Assembly (NCBI GenBank): GCA_033439265.1
Contig: JAVTVX010000004.1
Coordinates: 23,073,201-23,137,200, forward strand
Source of the DNA: Dillenia suffruticosa
Lineage: Eukaryota > Streptophyta > Magnoliopsida > Dilleniales > Dilleniaceae
Length of the DNA stretch: 64,000 bases
Direction: 5' to 3'
Below the pieces are notes generated by a model. That model was not told where the DNA came from, ran no database searches, and saw nothing but the letters and a program-made list of their open reading frames with translations. Made by a program: the position numbers and the translations under genes. Positions 35,472 to 47,569 of the stretch are shown piece after piece (the first letter of the stretch is position 1; each line of letters starts with the position of its first letter).

Positions 35472-38400
35472 TTATCGCTTCTTCATTTTTGACCTTGCAT
35501 ACCTAAATAGAACCATTTGTTAATAAATACAAAACTCCTCTTTGGGCTGAGGGTTTGAGCATTTCACATTTGAGTACTAAAGACTTGAAGGCAAAAAATA
35601 ATTAATTAATAATATCAATCATACTCAATGTGCATGCCGCCACGATCTGATGATGGCAATGAGCTTCCCTGAAGAGACTGCATGGCTTCAGTGGCCTGTT
35701 CAACTTTCTGAAGCAAGAATTGTAGCCATCAGCTATTAATTTTTGTCATAACCCCTTCTTGAAAAATTTCAAGATAATTTCAGCAGCAAATGCCTTCGAG
35801 AACAAATCCCAGATTTCATCCCTTTATTCAGAACCAGGTATAAATTTGTCATGTGGGAAAAACCAAAATTATGGCAGACACCAATGGCTACTTGGGACAG
35901 TTTTTGCATTAATGGTTTAGGGATCCTTTGGACACACTTATAAGAAGTGCTTATTCACCTTTTCTTTTGTGTGAATTCTCGACTTTCAGACAAAAACAAC
36001 TTTGGACTAATAAATAATTTTAAAGCATTTCAGAAGGAAATTTTAAATTATTATGAAAAATGATACTTTTCATATAATTTTTTAATTGACAAATGTTATT
36101 TTTGGAATAAGACAAAATAGTCAATAAGCACCTTTAATAAAAGGTAACAAATGCTCCCTTACTCTTGAAAATATGGAAGTCTTTGCCAAAACAAAAAGAA
36201 AGAGAAAACAAGTCAAAATGATTGGGAGCAAAAAAGAAAAGGAAAAAAAAATCTGCCTGCTACTAACGAATTTTACATTGGACAATTGGAAATGGTTGCA
36301 TATGAATGATGGGTACAATTTACAAACAGATAAGGTATAAAAGACACAATATGACCTGATCTAACGACTACAACATGACAGAATTTGAGTTAGTTCTAAG
36401 AAGTTCCAATCCTATTACTGTTAGGGATCAATCTAGTTCCTTCTCTGGTCTTGGTCGGTTAGTTTAGTAGGACAATTCTAGTCTGTTTCAGAAAGAACTT
36501 TGAGTGAACAATAAAAGCCTATCTTTTGATTCACAATAGCTCTCAAGAGAGTCCTTTCTTTGAAACATGGATCATTTATGGAATTATTGGTGTATATAAT
36601 TGCAGAATTTCCAATATGACAGACATTCATTACCTCAAAGTCTGCAAATGCAACCGGCATGCCACTTCTGGCACACAACTTCAGCATATTGAATCCAGGA
36701 TATCTGGACATAGAAGTGAAAAAAAGAAAAAAAAAAAATTCATCAATCAATGTTGAATAAGAGGATTAACCAATAAATAAGGCATTTACCATAATGTTGA
36801 ACCTGGAGACAGAACTTACTGAGACAGAACTTGCTTCAGTTCATCTTCAGTGCAATTCGGACCCAGGTTTGCAATGAACAAAGTTGAACATGCATGATCC
36901 CCTCCATCGATGGTATTTTCTGTGTGCTCCTGCAGAAACAGCGAATTGAAATAACTGTTATGTCAGACATTTAGAAGTATCTAAATGGTATTCCCTCTCT
37001 CCTATTTTAAGTGACCATTTTTTCACCTTTTCTTATCCCAAAATTAGTGTAAGTTATTTATTTAATCAATATATAATAAGCACGTGATTTCACCATTATG
37101 TCCCTAAAATGTCAAAGCAAATAACTTTTAGTGAACAACGTCAAAGCAATTAATGCTTTTTTGTTAATATGTGTTTGGGTAACTTCATCATTTAAAATGG
37201 GGTGGAGGGAGTACAAACTTAGCAGTATGATTTACTATAGAAAGATAGCATGAGCCAAAGGATTTCCATATCTCGTACAAAAAGTCTAAACAATTAACAA
37301 AAAGTATGATTTATTGATTACAAAGCTACTTTTTGTTACTTGGTAGTAGCAGAGTAACAACTTCTAACTCAACACACTTCAAATTTCTTCCCAAAGTTTT
37401 GCAACTTTCTTATAGTACTGAGGAAATAAAGTAAATTGAATTCATGAGGACTTCCTTCTAATACACACACACATACAGAGAGAGACAGAGAGAGAGAGCA
37501 AAAAGTTTCAGCTCCCATAGCCACTTAGATACTTCTAAGTCTGCAGACTGAAGTATTACATTTAATTCACTTACCATTTTTCTTTCCAAAGTTCTGCAAG
37601 AGACTTTTGCACTACTTGAGGAGTGGAGGGGGGAATTGAACTCATGCAGACTTCCCCCATGTTATACAAGCAAAGAGCTAAAATTTCACTCCAATACTCA
37701 GCTTGATAAAATCACAGGTACCACAAGTAATCAAAGAAAAAAGTTGGCATCTTTCCCCCATTGAGTTCAACAGGCCATCTTTTTTCAAACCACAAATTGA
37801 ACCTGTGAGGACCTCCTCTAACTAAAGATACCCGACCACGTACTTCAGCTCCTATACATACCAGGACAGTAAATGTACCTGCCAGGGGCTTGGAAGATTC
37901 TGGCATGAGCAGTCGTTGCTCCTTACATAAGCCATTAATAATGCAATGATTTTTATGCGCTAAAGATACTGAAAACATATCGATCATGTTGACTGTCAGA
38001 GAACTTACGTCAATTGCAACTCCAGCACCATCAGGATCCACAGCTGTCTCACCACTGCACATTACCACAAATCAACAATCCTTACGAGCTTTATAAGTTG
38101 GCTACAAATATATATCATGAAATTGACAAAATTAAGATTCCATTTAGACAAATTATTGTGCGAGGTAGTGCCCACAACCTCGCTGTATTTGCTATATCAC
38201 CCTTTTTGCTGGATGCATCAACATTTTCATATTGCTCATTGTGGTCTTCATCTCCTGAACAAGCAAAATGTGCAAGTGAGCTGTAAAATATATCAGGTGA
38301 TTGTGACTGTCAAGTGAAAATATTGATGGCAATGGCAAAAAGAATAAAGTAAAATGATGGATACAGCCACGGAGACACTTGGTAACACAAAGTAGTGAAT

Positions 38401-41400
38401 CATATCTTAATTCAAATAACAACCATAAAGGTATAAGTGGTATACAATTCACTTTCTTTTTTATAAGAAAATGCTTTGTATTGTTGATTTAATTTCACAA
38501 TTTCATCACGTCTACTAATTGTGGAAAAGATATTCTCCTTGTTTTTCTCAACAAACAAATCCTCCAAGATGCTTTTGGTGTACAGTAGGTGTGAAAAAAA
38601 AGACGCAAATTTGAGTTGGGATACATAGTACATGTTCTCTTTTAGAGGAAAAAAAAAAAAAAAAAAAAAAGGAGGGGGGCAGCATTTACCATCATCACTT
38701 GATATTTCTTGGGCACCAGTTTTTGTTTTTTGCCTCTTATCAATGACAACATAGGGTCCACCAGCTGCGCTCAAGTAAACATTGTCACCAGATTTCAAAA
38801 AAGTAAACTGAAAACACCAAACTAAAACAGCTAATGATTTAGTCTCGAACTTCCAATTATTGTTATTCCATTTGGGCGTTTTTCTTATTATTTAGCCCTT
38901 ACCAGGTCCCCTTTTCCTCCTTGAATTTGACCTTGCCAATTCAATGTGCAAAGTGGCTCCGGTCTCGGGGTCAAATCTCACACCCTGAACAATATTAGAA
39001 AGAAACTTTACTCTAGCATGTTACACTATCATTTGACATTTAAAACCTAGAACCCTTGACCTTTAAAGTATACACAAGAATTTCCAAGTCATTTGAATGA
39101 CCGTTTGCGCCAAAACCCTTGCTCAAGCATTTTAAATTTTTTATATAGAAAAAGGAGAATACATTTAATGTATTAGAGAATGTAAAAAATCTTCCAAGGA
39201 TTAGAAAAACCACAGAAGTAAGAAAGCACAAAACAAACCAGAGACAAAAGACTAATACAAAAAGGCTCTTCAATCCCTTTTCAAATCTTCTAAAGTATAA
39301 TATTTAAAAATTCCCGAGATATGATCTCAAAGATAAGTATAAAAAAACAATTTTGTCCCATAAAAGGGGAGGTCCAAGCTTGAACATTTCATTCTCTCTA
39401 AACGCACCATTGGATGCCAAAAACACACATTTCGACAACTAATGGGCATCTCTCTTCCCTCCAAAACCTCTAAATTTTGTGAGGAATAAATCAAAATTTT
39501 CCCAGAGTACACAAACATTGTCACACATAGGAAAAAACGGTTCCACATCTCCCTCACGATAAAACAATGCAAATATAAGTAATCTCTAGATTCAGAGTTG
39601 GCATAACACATGACACAAACATTCGGAGTGAAATTTATAGGCTACTCTTTTGGGAAAGATTATTGGTGTTAATTCTATTGAAGGAGAAAAATAAAAGATA
39701 AAAACTCAACCACTTCTCTATCGTTCAAATTCCTTAAAAAATGAAGTTCCAAGAAGGCGAATGATCCTCCAAAAGATCTTTGATACGAGCAAAGTATGGA
39801 TAACCTAATAAAGGCAAGGGATAACAAAATAGGGCCAATAATTAACTAAGCAAAGAAAGAAAATATTTTCTATCTAAGAAAAAGTTAAAAAAAAAAAAAA
39901 GAAATAGTATTAAAAAAAACTCTATTTTCTTCATCACTATGAAATCAAGAAAATAGCAAATTAGTAATTTCATTATCAAACTACCAAATAATGATACAAG
40001 ATTGGATAAAGTAAGGTTTTGTTTGGTGAAAGAACATATTTGGAAGGCTTGGAATTAGCAAAGTGAGTAGGATAGAATAAAAGAAAATTGCATAAAACTA
40101 GGATTGAGGGGAAAGCACCCTAAAAATTTTGGGGGAAAGCTATGCTGCCAAAGAAGAAATTTGTAGGTGCAAGAGGAGGATAACTTCCTTCCAAAGAAGG
40201 GCTCAATGGATGTGAGATGAGTGATGTCTAATTGAGTTGTTGCTAAGCTAGGCAAATCCAAAAATATGAGAGAGAGAGAGAGAGAGAGATGTGGCGCAAG
40301 AATTTCTCTTCGGCAGAAAGACATAGATTTGAAATGGTGGATATCTGGAAATTAGGAGAGGGAAGAGAGAGATGAAGCTTGGTTGCTTTTAATGAAGGTT
40401 GCAGAAAGAGACAGTTGTAAATGAGATTTATTTTTCCTCTTCATGAAATGGTTGCTTTTATCTCAGTCCCACCTCCCCACTCGGGTATCATGAAAGTGGG
40501 CCCTGATTTGCACATTTTCTCTTTCCTAGAACAAAAGTGGCAGCCACAAACACTGGTTCCAAAACCTGCAATCCAAATGAGGCTGACCTACGTGGTTGTG
40601 CACGCTCATATGACCTAAAAGTACACATTCTAAACACACATATATGCACATGCGTCACTTACTTAATTCCTCTGTGCCTAAAAAACACACCCAACACCTA
40701 GATTTTGTGTCAAAAGCACTGCTTCAAACTCTAATCCTAGATTCAAGAAAGAAAACTAAAACCACCTAAGAAGCACGAATGTGGATATAGTGTTGTATCT
40801 GACACAATATGGATACGACAATATCGATACGACAATATTAACAAACTGAACCTTAATCCCAAATTTTGAGTTCGGTTGTTTGAGAGACTAATATAAGAGA
40901 GAGTAGAAAGAAAAATAATAACATAAAGTAAAATAACATAAAATTAAAGTTTGAGAGCAAAATGACAAAACTAAAATATTTTTCTTAATTGTATTTTATA
41001 GATCATAATGCTTTCTTTTTGAATTTTAAAGATTTGAATTTGTGGTTTCCTCTCACCCCAAAAAGCCTTAAACTTGTGTGTCAAAAGCTTAGGACCAAAG
41101 TGTGTGGGAGAGAGTGCGGAGAGAAGCAGAAGTGAAATGCGAAAAAAGAAGGCTTACTCGTGTAAACCTTGGGGAGAAGAATAATAAAGTAGATAAGAAA
41201 GAAAAGAGAAGCTGCAAAGGAGAAGAAGTATGAGGAAAATAAAAAGAAGAAATAAGAAAGAAATCAGAAGCTGCTTTCTTTTCGCCTTCCGCGATGATTG
41301 AAGGTTTCTCTCTTTCTCTTCCCTTTTCCTTTGTCCTCTTCCCATAATCTGAAAGAAACTCCAAGCTGTCTGTTTTCCTAGGTCAAACTTCTCTCTTCAT

Positions 41401-44400
41401 TTCTGTTCCTCTTGAATGCTTGAAGACCGAAGATTCTATAAATTTGAAAGCGTTCATCTCCCCCTTCTTCCTTCACCTCTTTGCTTCAACAAAAAGATTC
41501 GAAGAGACTTTTATGTGTGTCTATTATTTGTATTTTTTAATTTTAAACATAAGTTTCAATTTTTATGCTTTAACCCTATTTTTCTTGAAAGGAATTTTCA
41601 ATTTAGTCCCCAACCATTATCCTGCAGCATAAAAAATAAATAAAATAATTGGATATGCCAGGTGTATCATATACATATCTGACATGTATCCAGCCCTATT
41701 CATGTTTGTAAACATGTCTGATACCATGAGGGTTTTGAAGTATCTGCCTTCCTAGACAACCAAAACTCTGATCTCAATATTAAACTGAGAAATGAAAGAG
41801 GGTTAAGGTTTTAACCTTGAAATCACATTGATTCTAAATCCTCAGAACCCCTAGCCAAAGATCTAGTAATGGGATCTTTGAATGTGGAGTAAAGGATAAG
41901 AAATCATCCAAATGAGAGATTATAGAGAAAGACAGTAGAAAAAGAGAGAGATGTTGAGAGAGATAGCAAAAGAGATTTGAGAGAGAAGAATTGATAAGAC
42001 AAGAAATTAAAATATTATTAGATTTTTCCCTTTTTAGATGTCAATAATTTGGCCTCCAAACTAATAACCAACAATTTATACACAAAGCAAAGAAAGAACG
42101 AAAACCTGCATGAAGAGCTGAGGTTATTATGGAGCTTTGTTTCTTTGTTAATAACATGTTTTAGCCAGTTTCTGTGTATCAACTTGTTGGCACTTGATCT
42201 ATTGGGCTGGGTCATTAAATGGGGACAACCATACCAGGTAGAAGGTTATCACATGACACATCTCAAACTGTTTTCCAAAAATTTTGAGGTCTCTTATGCA
42301 GAAAAATATTGGATATAGATAACAAAAGGGCAAACTAATTTCAAGCAAAGGTTTGGAAAAGCTTACATTTAGTGATTGGAGTGCTGCAATAGCTGATTGA
42401 TGGCTGAAGAAGGTAGCAAATGCAACAACCTGCAAACAATGAGGACCACCATTTAGTCTTACTTGGTTGAATCAAGACTCCTAAAAATGCTGAAAAATCA
42501 AGGAAATAGAACTATTTCTCATTTTTAATTTCAGCAAAACGTAATGCAATATATTCATGCATAACATTTCCCACAAATTTGTAATAACTTTTGTGGTCTA
42601 AGAAAGAAAGGGGATAACAAAGACATTTATCATAAACCTGAGGAGAACAAAACAAGCATTTAGCACCAATATACACTGTGATTTATGCAAATTGTGTCAT
42701 GCATACTTGCTCAATAAGACTCTTCCTCATAGCTTGCACACAGTTTGCATGATTGGCGTAACTCCTTGTGGCATAAAATTGGCAGATAGCCCTCTCATAC
42801 TTATCATTGTTAGCTTCAGAAACCCATATCTTATATCAGGGTTAATAGGGTTGTGACATGCACATGCACTCATTTTTACTCTAATTTAATTTTCTTCTCA
42901 AAATTAAAAAAAAAAAAAAAAGAAAAATTTTCTTCATGTTGCTGATAAATTCTGAAACCATAAAGTTTAATCAAACCAGATTTCTGCAACTGAAGGAAGA
43001 GGAAATGATCAAATCAATTCCAACAATATCCTTTGCAATTTGAGTTCAAGAACTGTAAAATTAGTCTGCAAAATTTTATTTGCTTTGACTTCAATTAGGT
43101 ACTTATTTAATATCAGCACATGAACAGGTTCAGGCCCAAAAAAAAAGGGAAAAAAAAAGATCTAACACTTTCCTCATTTTCTTTCGGTGCCTCACATTTA
43201 GGGATAACTTCTCACACATCTCATGTAAGGCTAATGTGATTGATACTGATTGAATTGAACATCTTGTAGAAAAATTTATGAGGCTTATAGCCCAGAAACA
43301 TAATGGTTGTATTGTGGGCATTAACACACATCGAATATCATGCACTTGCATCCACAATAACAAATTCCATGGTCATACTCCACCTTGCTCTCACTCTCCT
43401 AAGCCCCCCAATAAGGGGAGTTTAATGTTACAAATTCAAAAAAATTTCTCTCTTTCTTTCCCCTCTCTCATGTTGTCAAATTTTCAATTGGGAACCCCAA
43501 ATGCTAATCCAGATAAACACAGATTCTAAAAAAGCAATGGAGAATTATCTATTTAAGCATAGGTAAACGCAGTTAGAAATTAAGCATACTGGAATCAATG
43601 AAATTGATATAACGAGGGCATCAATTGATTAAAACTACAGCGATGTAGAGAAAAGAAACAACAGGGATCAGGAGTAGCAAAGAATGATAAAACTACAGTA
43701 AATAGAACCATATACACAGCCAAAGTGGGCTGTCTTCTAGGCGGTAGCAGCCATAAAACAATAGAAAACCCATATGAGAGTACCCCATGATGCAAAATGC
43801 TGACATAAAATTTCAAATGGTGTTAATTTTCTCAATTATGTCCCTTTGTCCTTCTCCATTGTATCGAATAGAGCTGTGTGGATTAATACACAAAGAATCT
43901 AAAAAAAGCATCACTAAATTAAAAACCTACGGAGAAATTCATATCTTCTGTTTATGTTTGACGTCCTTGCAATCAAACCTTAAAAGTTTTAACTAGAGAA
44001 AAGCAATTCAAGTTCAGATCAACCCCATTTCTCAATTAAGCACAGTTTAATCAACAAAGGTTAAAACAATACAAATGATTATCGATTTGATAATGCATAG
44101 AAAAACTAACCCAAATACAAGGTCTTAGACCCAAAAGTGCACAAACAAATTAAAACCCAAAAAGCAATTCACTCACTCACACTCTAACATTCTACCAAAT
44201 GCCGAAAGGGGGAGGGGAAAAATAGCAATTCAACTTCAGATAAACCTTAGTTGGCAAACAAGATTCAACCATGAAAAAGAGAAAGGAAAAAGCTAGAAAT
44301 TCGAAACACAGACAAAACCTAAGTAGCAATCAAACGCACTGTAATATCAACAAAAGATGGGAGGGAGAGAGAGAAGGTTGCCTGATTGCCGCGACCAGTG

Positions 44401-44576
44401 TACTTGAGTTGACAACTATCAAAACCAGGACGGCGACGAAAGAGATTGTGAATCTCACGAGGCTTGACATCGTCGGGAAGACCTGAGATGAAGAGAGTAT
44501 TTATGCCCGTGTCGTAGTTATAGTGTTGGTGTTGAATTGTTGGACCTCCTCCTATGTAGTACGGATCGTACGCCAT
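35472..44576 (-). CDS. RNA-binding protein with two RRM domains, 10 exons
   Basis: Exons (minus): 44576-44382, 42429-42367, 38984-38903, 38764-38690, 38254-38179, 38054-38009, 36929-36820, 36703-36634, 35707-35625, 35502-35472. These give 831 nt, or 276 residues, in one frame. RRM1 spans about 25-106 (INTLFISGLPDDVK, then VVAFATF as RNP1-like, ending HIELARS). A basic patch SRRKR and an acidic linker (about 120-190) follow, then RRM2 from about 193 (TLFIANLGPN, MPVAFADFE) ending HIEYARSKMKKR. This is the layout of plant two-RRM proteins such as Arabidopsis At3g21215. RNA binding is well supported; target and exact role are unknown. Intron 1 has a GC donor (AATCAG|GCAACC). Intron 2 (3.4 kb) holds a LINE relic and intron 6 a Stowaway MITE. 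The last exon is only 31 nt and is fixed by phase and by the conserved end. Confidence 0.92.
36991..37211. mobile_element. Stowaway-like MITE in RRM gene intron 6
   Basis: Inverted ends: left TTCCCTCTCTCCTATTTTAA, right complement CTCCCTCCACCCCATTTTAA, with TA on both sides (36989-36990, 37212-37213). The CTCCCTCC terminus, TA target and 221-bp size are typical of Stowaway elements moved by Tc1/mariner transposases. Confidence 0.85.
39300..39800 (-). mobile_element. LINE relic (3' end of ORF2) in RRM gene intron 2
   Basis: Minus-strand translation shows the zinc-binding tail of a plant L1-type reverse transcriptase: SESRDYLYLHCFIVREMWNR, then LEVLEGREMP and FWHPMVRLERMK. Before it comes a piece like the usual RNLNDREV...F motif. 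Frames are broken, and only this 3' part is recognisable. It has the same orientation as the host gene. Confidence 0.7.
40268..40290. repeat. (GA)n microsatellite in RRM gene intron 2
   Basis: About 11 GA units. Confidence 0.9.
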
Positions 44577-45435
44577 TGCTGCCTTTCGATTCCCAACTCC
44601 TCTGTTCCCCCACCTTTTTAGGGTTTCTCCTTCCCTCAGATTCTCAGATTCACGGCTACTTCCACCGCCACGAGTATGAATTTGAAGACATCAACAAAAA
44701 TACAGGCGGCTTTAATTAAAATGAACGCATCGTTCTCAATTATTTTTTTAAATCAATATTAATAGTCGATTTTTAGATTTTAAATTGCGACTACTCGTTT
44801 TTTTGGTCAGCAACTATTATTAACAATATCAAATATTAGATTTTTGGTATTAAATATTTCTCAATTATTAGAAACTTAATTCTAATCAATTATTAAAATC
44901 AACTATATTAATAGTTCTCAATTATTTCCAAGGACTAAAATTAGAAATTCGATAGCCCTTGGAAACTTAATTATTAGATTTTAAATTAGATTAATAGTTC
45001 TTTATTAGATTTTAAATAATTTTTTAAGGGCTAAAATTAGAAATTCGATAACCCCTGAAAACTTAATACCAGAAACTCTAAAAATAACTATTAGATTTTA
45101 AATTTCTAATCAAAAAAAGCCCTTTTGGAAACTTAATTCTAATAATTGCGATTACTTGTTTTATTGAATTCTTTTTGTAAAACTATTATGATTATAAAAA
45201 TTTTGAAATGAATACTAAATAATTTAGCTTTTTCAAGCGTATTTAATAATTTAACACATGTCGGGATAAATACAGGTCGGGCAACTCTTAATTTTTGAAA
45301 TAATGAGATGGGTCGATATCACATGCTTATAATATTTTTGATTGTGAAATTGAAGGTAATTTGATTTTGCTCACATTTTATGTAGGATTCATCCAAATTA
45401 ACAAAATTTGGATGTTGTTTGAATTAATCGAATAG

Positions 45436-45460
45436 AGAGAGAGAGAGAGAGAGAGAGAGT
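45436..45460. repeat. (AG)n microsatellite
   Basis: About 12 AG units. Confidence 0.9.
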
Positions 45461-46188
45461 TAAATGCCCAGTATACTCTCCTCATGTGGATGTCTACTTG
45501 CCTCCTCGCAAGAGATCTCGAAGCAGTGGCCCTTTCCTTTTCCAAGAACATCTCTTTGGCAGCCAATTGTTTAGTAATAATTTAGAGATAAATTAATTCC
45601 TTTCATAAATATATTTAAAAAAAAAGAAACATAGAAGGAAGAGAAGTATATACAAATATGAACCCAAATTAGTAACGTGAAACTAGGGTTTTTTATCAAT
45701 CAAGCTCAACTTTCATAAATTCAATAGCATATTTCTTTTTTTTTTTTGAGATAAACAATCAATATTTGAAAATTATTTTGGTTTTGATTAAATTCGATTC
45801 TAATTGAATTGAACTCGAAAAAACTCTGTTGACGTCTGTTTTCTCCGTGCATACTTCTATTTTATGGGTATATATATAATGCACTTAGGTCAAAATTTTC
45901 AGATATATAAATGTGTGGTGAAATTTTTGAAAAAAATTTAGTAATATTATAAAAATTTTATTTTTAATGAAAAAAATTGAGTTTTTTACTTGTAAATTTT
46001 TATTTTTGATTTTATTTTAATAAAAAATATTATAGTTAAAAATAAGATACAATTAACTTTTTAGAAAATAAAATAAGATACAAATGAGGATAAATAAAAG
46101 TTTTTCAAGCATGACCTTCGAGGATTACCATATGCCGTAGCCACACCGGATTATTTCTTTCAGCTGCCTTCTTCTCGGGATAACAATG

Positions 46189-46214
46189 AGAGAGAGAGAG
46201 AGAGAGAGAGAGAG
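46189..46214. repeat. (GA)n microsatellite
   Basis: About 13 GA units beside a GC-richer stretch. Confidence 0.9.
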
Positions 46215-46570
46215 CTTTGTGTTTGTCATCACAACGTTGTAGGGACGGCGACGTGGTGCCGTGCCGACCCGTGTAAACATCGTGCCTTGTTGCTGAAGAG
46301 GAATATCAACCTGATTTTCACTTATATTATAATATTAAAATTTAATGTTTATTTTTGATAAGCTAAAATTAATATTTAAACAAAGTGTTTGACTCCGAAT
46401 AGATAAAGATTGCAATGGGGATTGACCAATGATGGTATAACTTTGTGGGCAGCTTAGGATAACTTGACAGTACAATGACAAGGCAAGAAGAGGGTTTAGA
46501 TATAAATCCCATTTGATTAAGCTTAGCATCGCGTTAAGCCCTATTCTTTAACTTGACAGTACAATGACGA

Positions 46571-46834
46571 GGCACGACGCCACCTCTGTAATGACCATAA
46601 ATTTCGGCCCTAATACGGCAGAGGGAGTAAGGGTCTCTTTTTGGCGTCGTGCCTGATGTGAACGTGATGTTTACCTACACCACGTGAGGAAGTAGTATAC
46701 TTTTCTTCCAAAAGTAGAGAGAGAGAGAGGAAGGGAGGAATCCTACCAAGCAATATGTGTTATGGTTTTTGGACCCTTCGAGCCCCTCAAGTCCAGGACT
46801 CAGAGGAGCACGACCAATTCGTTGGCGTCGTGCC
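46571..46834. repeat. Recurrent GGCGTCGTGCC words, two in inverted order
   Basis: GGCACGACGCC at 46571-46581 is the exact complement of GGCGTCGTGCC at 46643-46653 and 46824-46834. A longer direct repeat (AACTTGACAGTACAATGAC) occurs just before, near 46461 and 46551. Confidence 0.75.
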
Positions 46835-47374
46835 CAATTTGGCCCAATTTTGAGACTTTTGGGTGAATGTGGCCCAAGTTTGATGGAAAGTAGGTCCTAT
46901 CTGACCTTTTTTTTTTTTTTTTTTTTTCTTACACAGCGATTTAAACCTTGAAGGGATGAAAATTGTGACCTCTATATCCCCTTTGAAACTCTGTCCGAGG
47001 TACAAAAAAAGTTAATGAGGTGTCAGAAGTTTCCCCCCGTGTGAAACGGTTCATGGGTTTGTTTTCTTCTGCTCTCTTGGATATTCCCTCTGTTGGAATT
47101 TGCAATTTCTCTTTTTTTTCTTTCTTTTGATTGGTTGAAAATTATTTTTTGCTTTTACTAATTTGGCCATTCCATCCTATTTTGCAACTTTGATTACTTT
47201 ATACTTCACAACTTTCTACCCCCACAACAAATGCTTTTTCTATAGGGTCATGTTGATGTTTTCCTTCTACATGCCACAATACTTTATATATATTTATGAA
47301 ATTACCTTTTTTTTTTGGATTTTTCTTTACCCCAATTGCCATAAAAAACGAGTAAATTAAATTGGATAAGAGAT

Positions 47375-47505
47375 TTTTTTTTTTAATAAACAACTGATAT
47401 TCGGTAACAACTATGTTGAATCTAACTAAATCTGATTCACGTCGAATTTAATACTTAAGAACGATACACAAGATTACCAGTACTACCTAACCACTGGACT
47501 TTTAA
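47375..47505 (-). mobile_element. tRNA-derived SINE (family II), minus strand
   Basis: Read on the minus strand it begins near the A-box-like CCAGTGGTTAGGTAG and runs through the family body (AATCAGATTTAGTTAGATTC) to CGAATATCAGTTGTTTATT and an A run at about 47380. The head is partly worn. Confidence 0.5.
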
Positions 47506-47569
47506 TTTTATTTTCTTCTATTTTCTGGGACCTCTCCCTACCCTGATCTTCCCCCCCCCAAAAGCTTTG

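Larger units (their letters stand above)
44577..47569. other. Intergenic upstream of the RRM gene
   Basis: The first few hundred bases should contain the RRM gene promoter and leader. Beyond that are microsatellites near 45436-45460 and 46189-46214, SINE scraps (45745-45830), a group of GGCGTCGTGCC words at 46571-46834, and a minus-strand SINE at 47375-47505. No gene was recognised. Confidence 0.55.

Noticed and set aside
41089..41364. 91-residue minus-strand frame in RRM intron 2
   Set aside because: Purine-rich low-complexity DNA within an intron; no domain or conservation signal.
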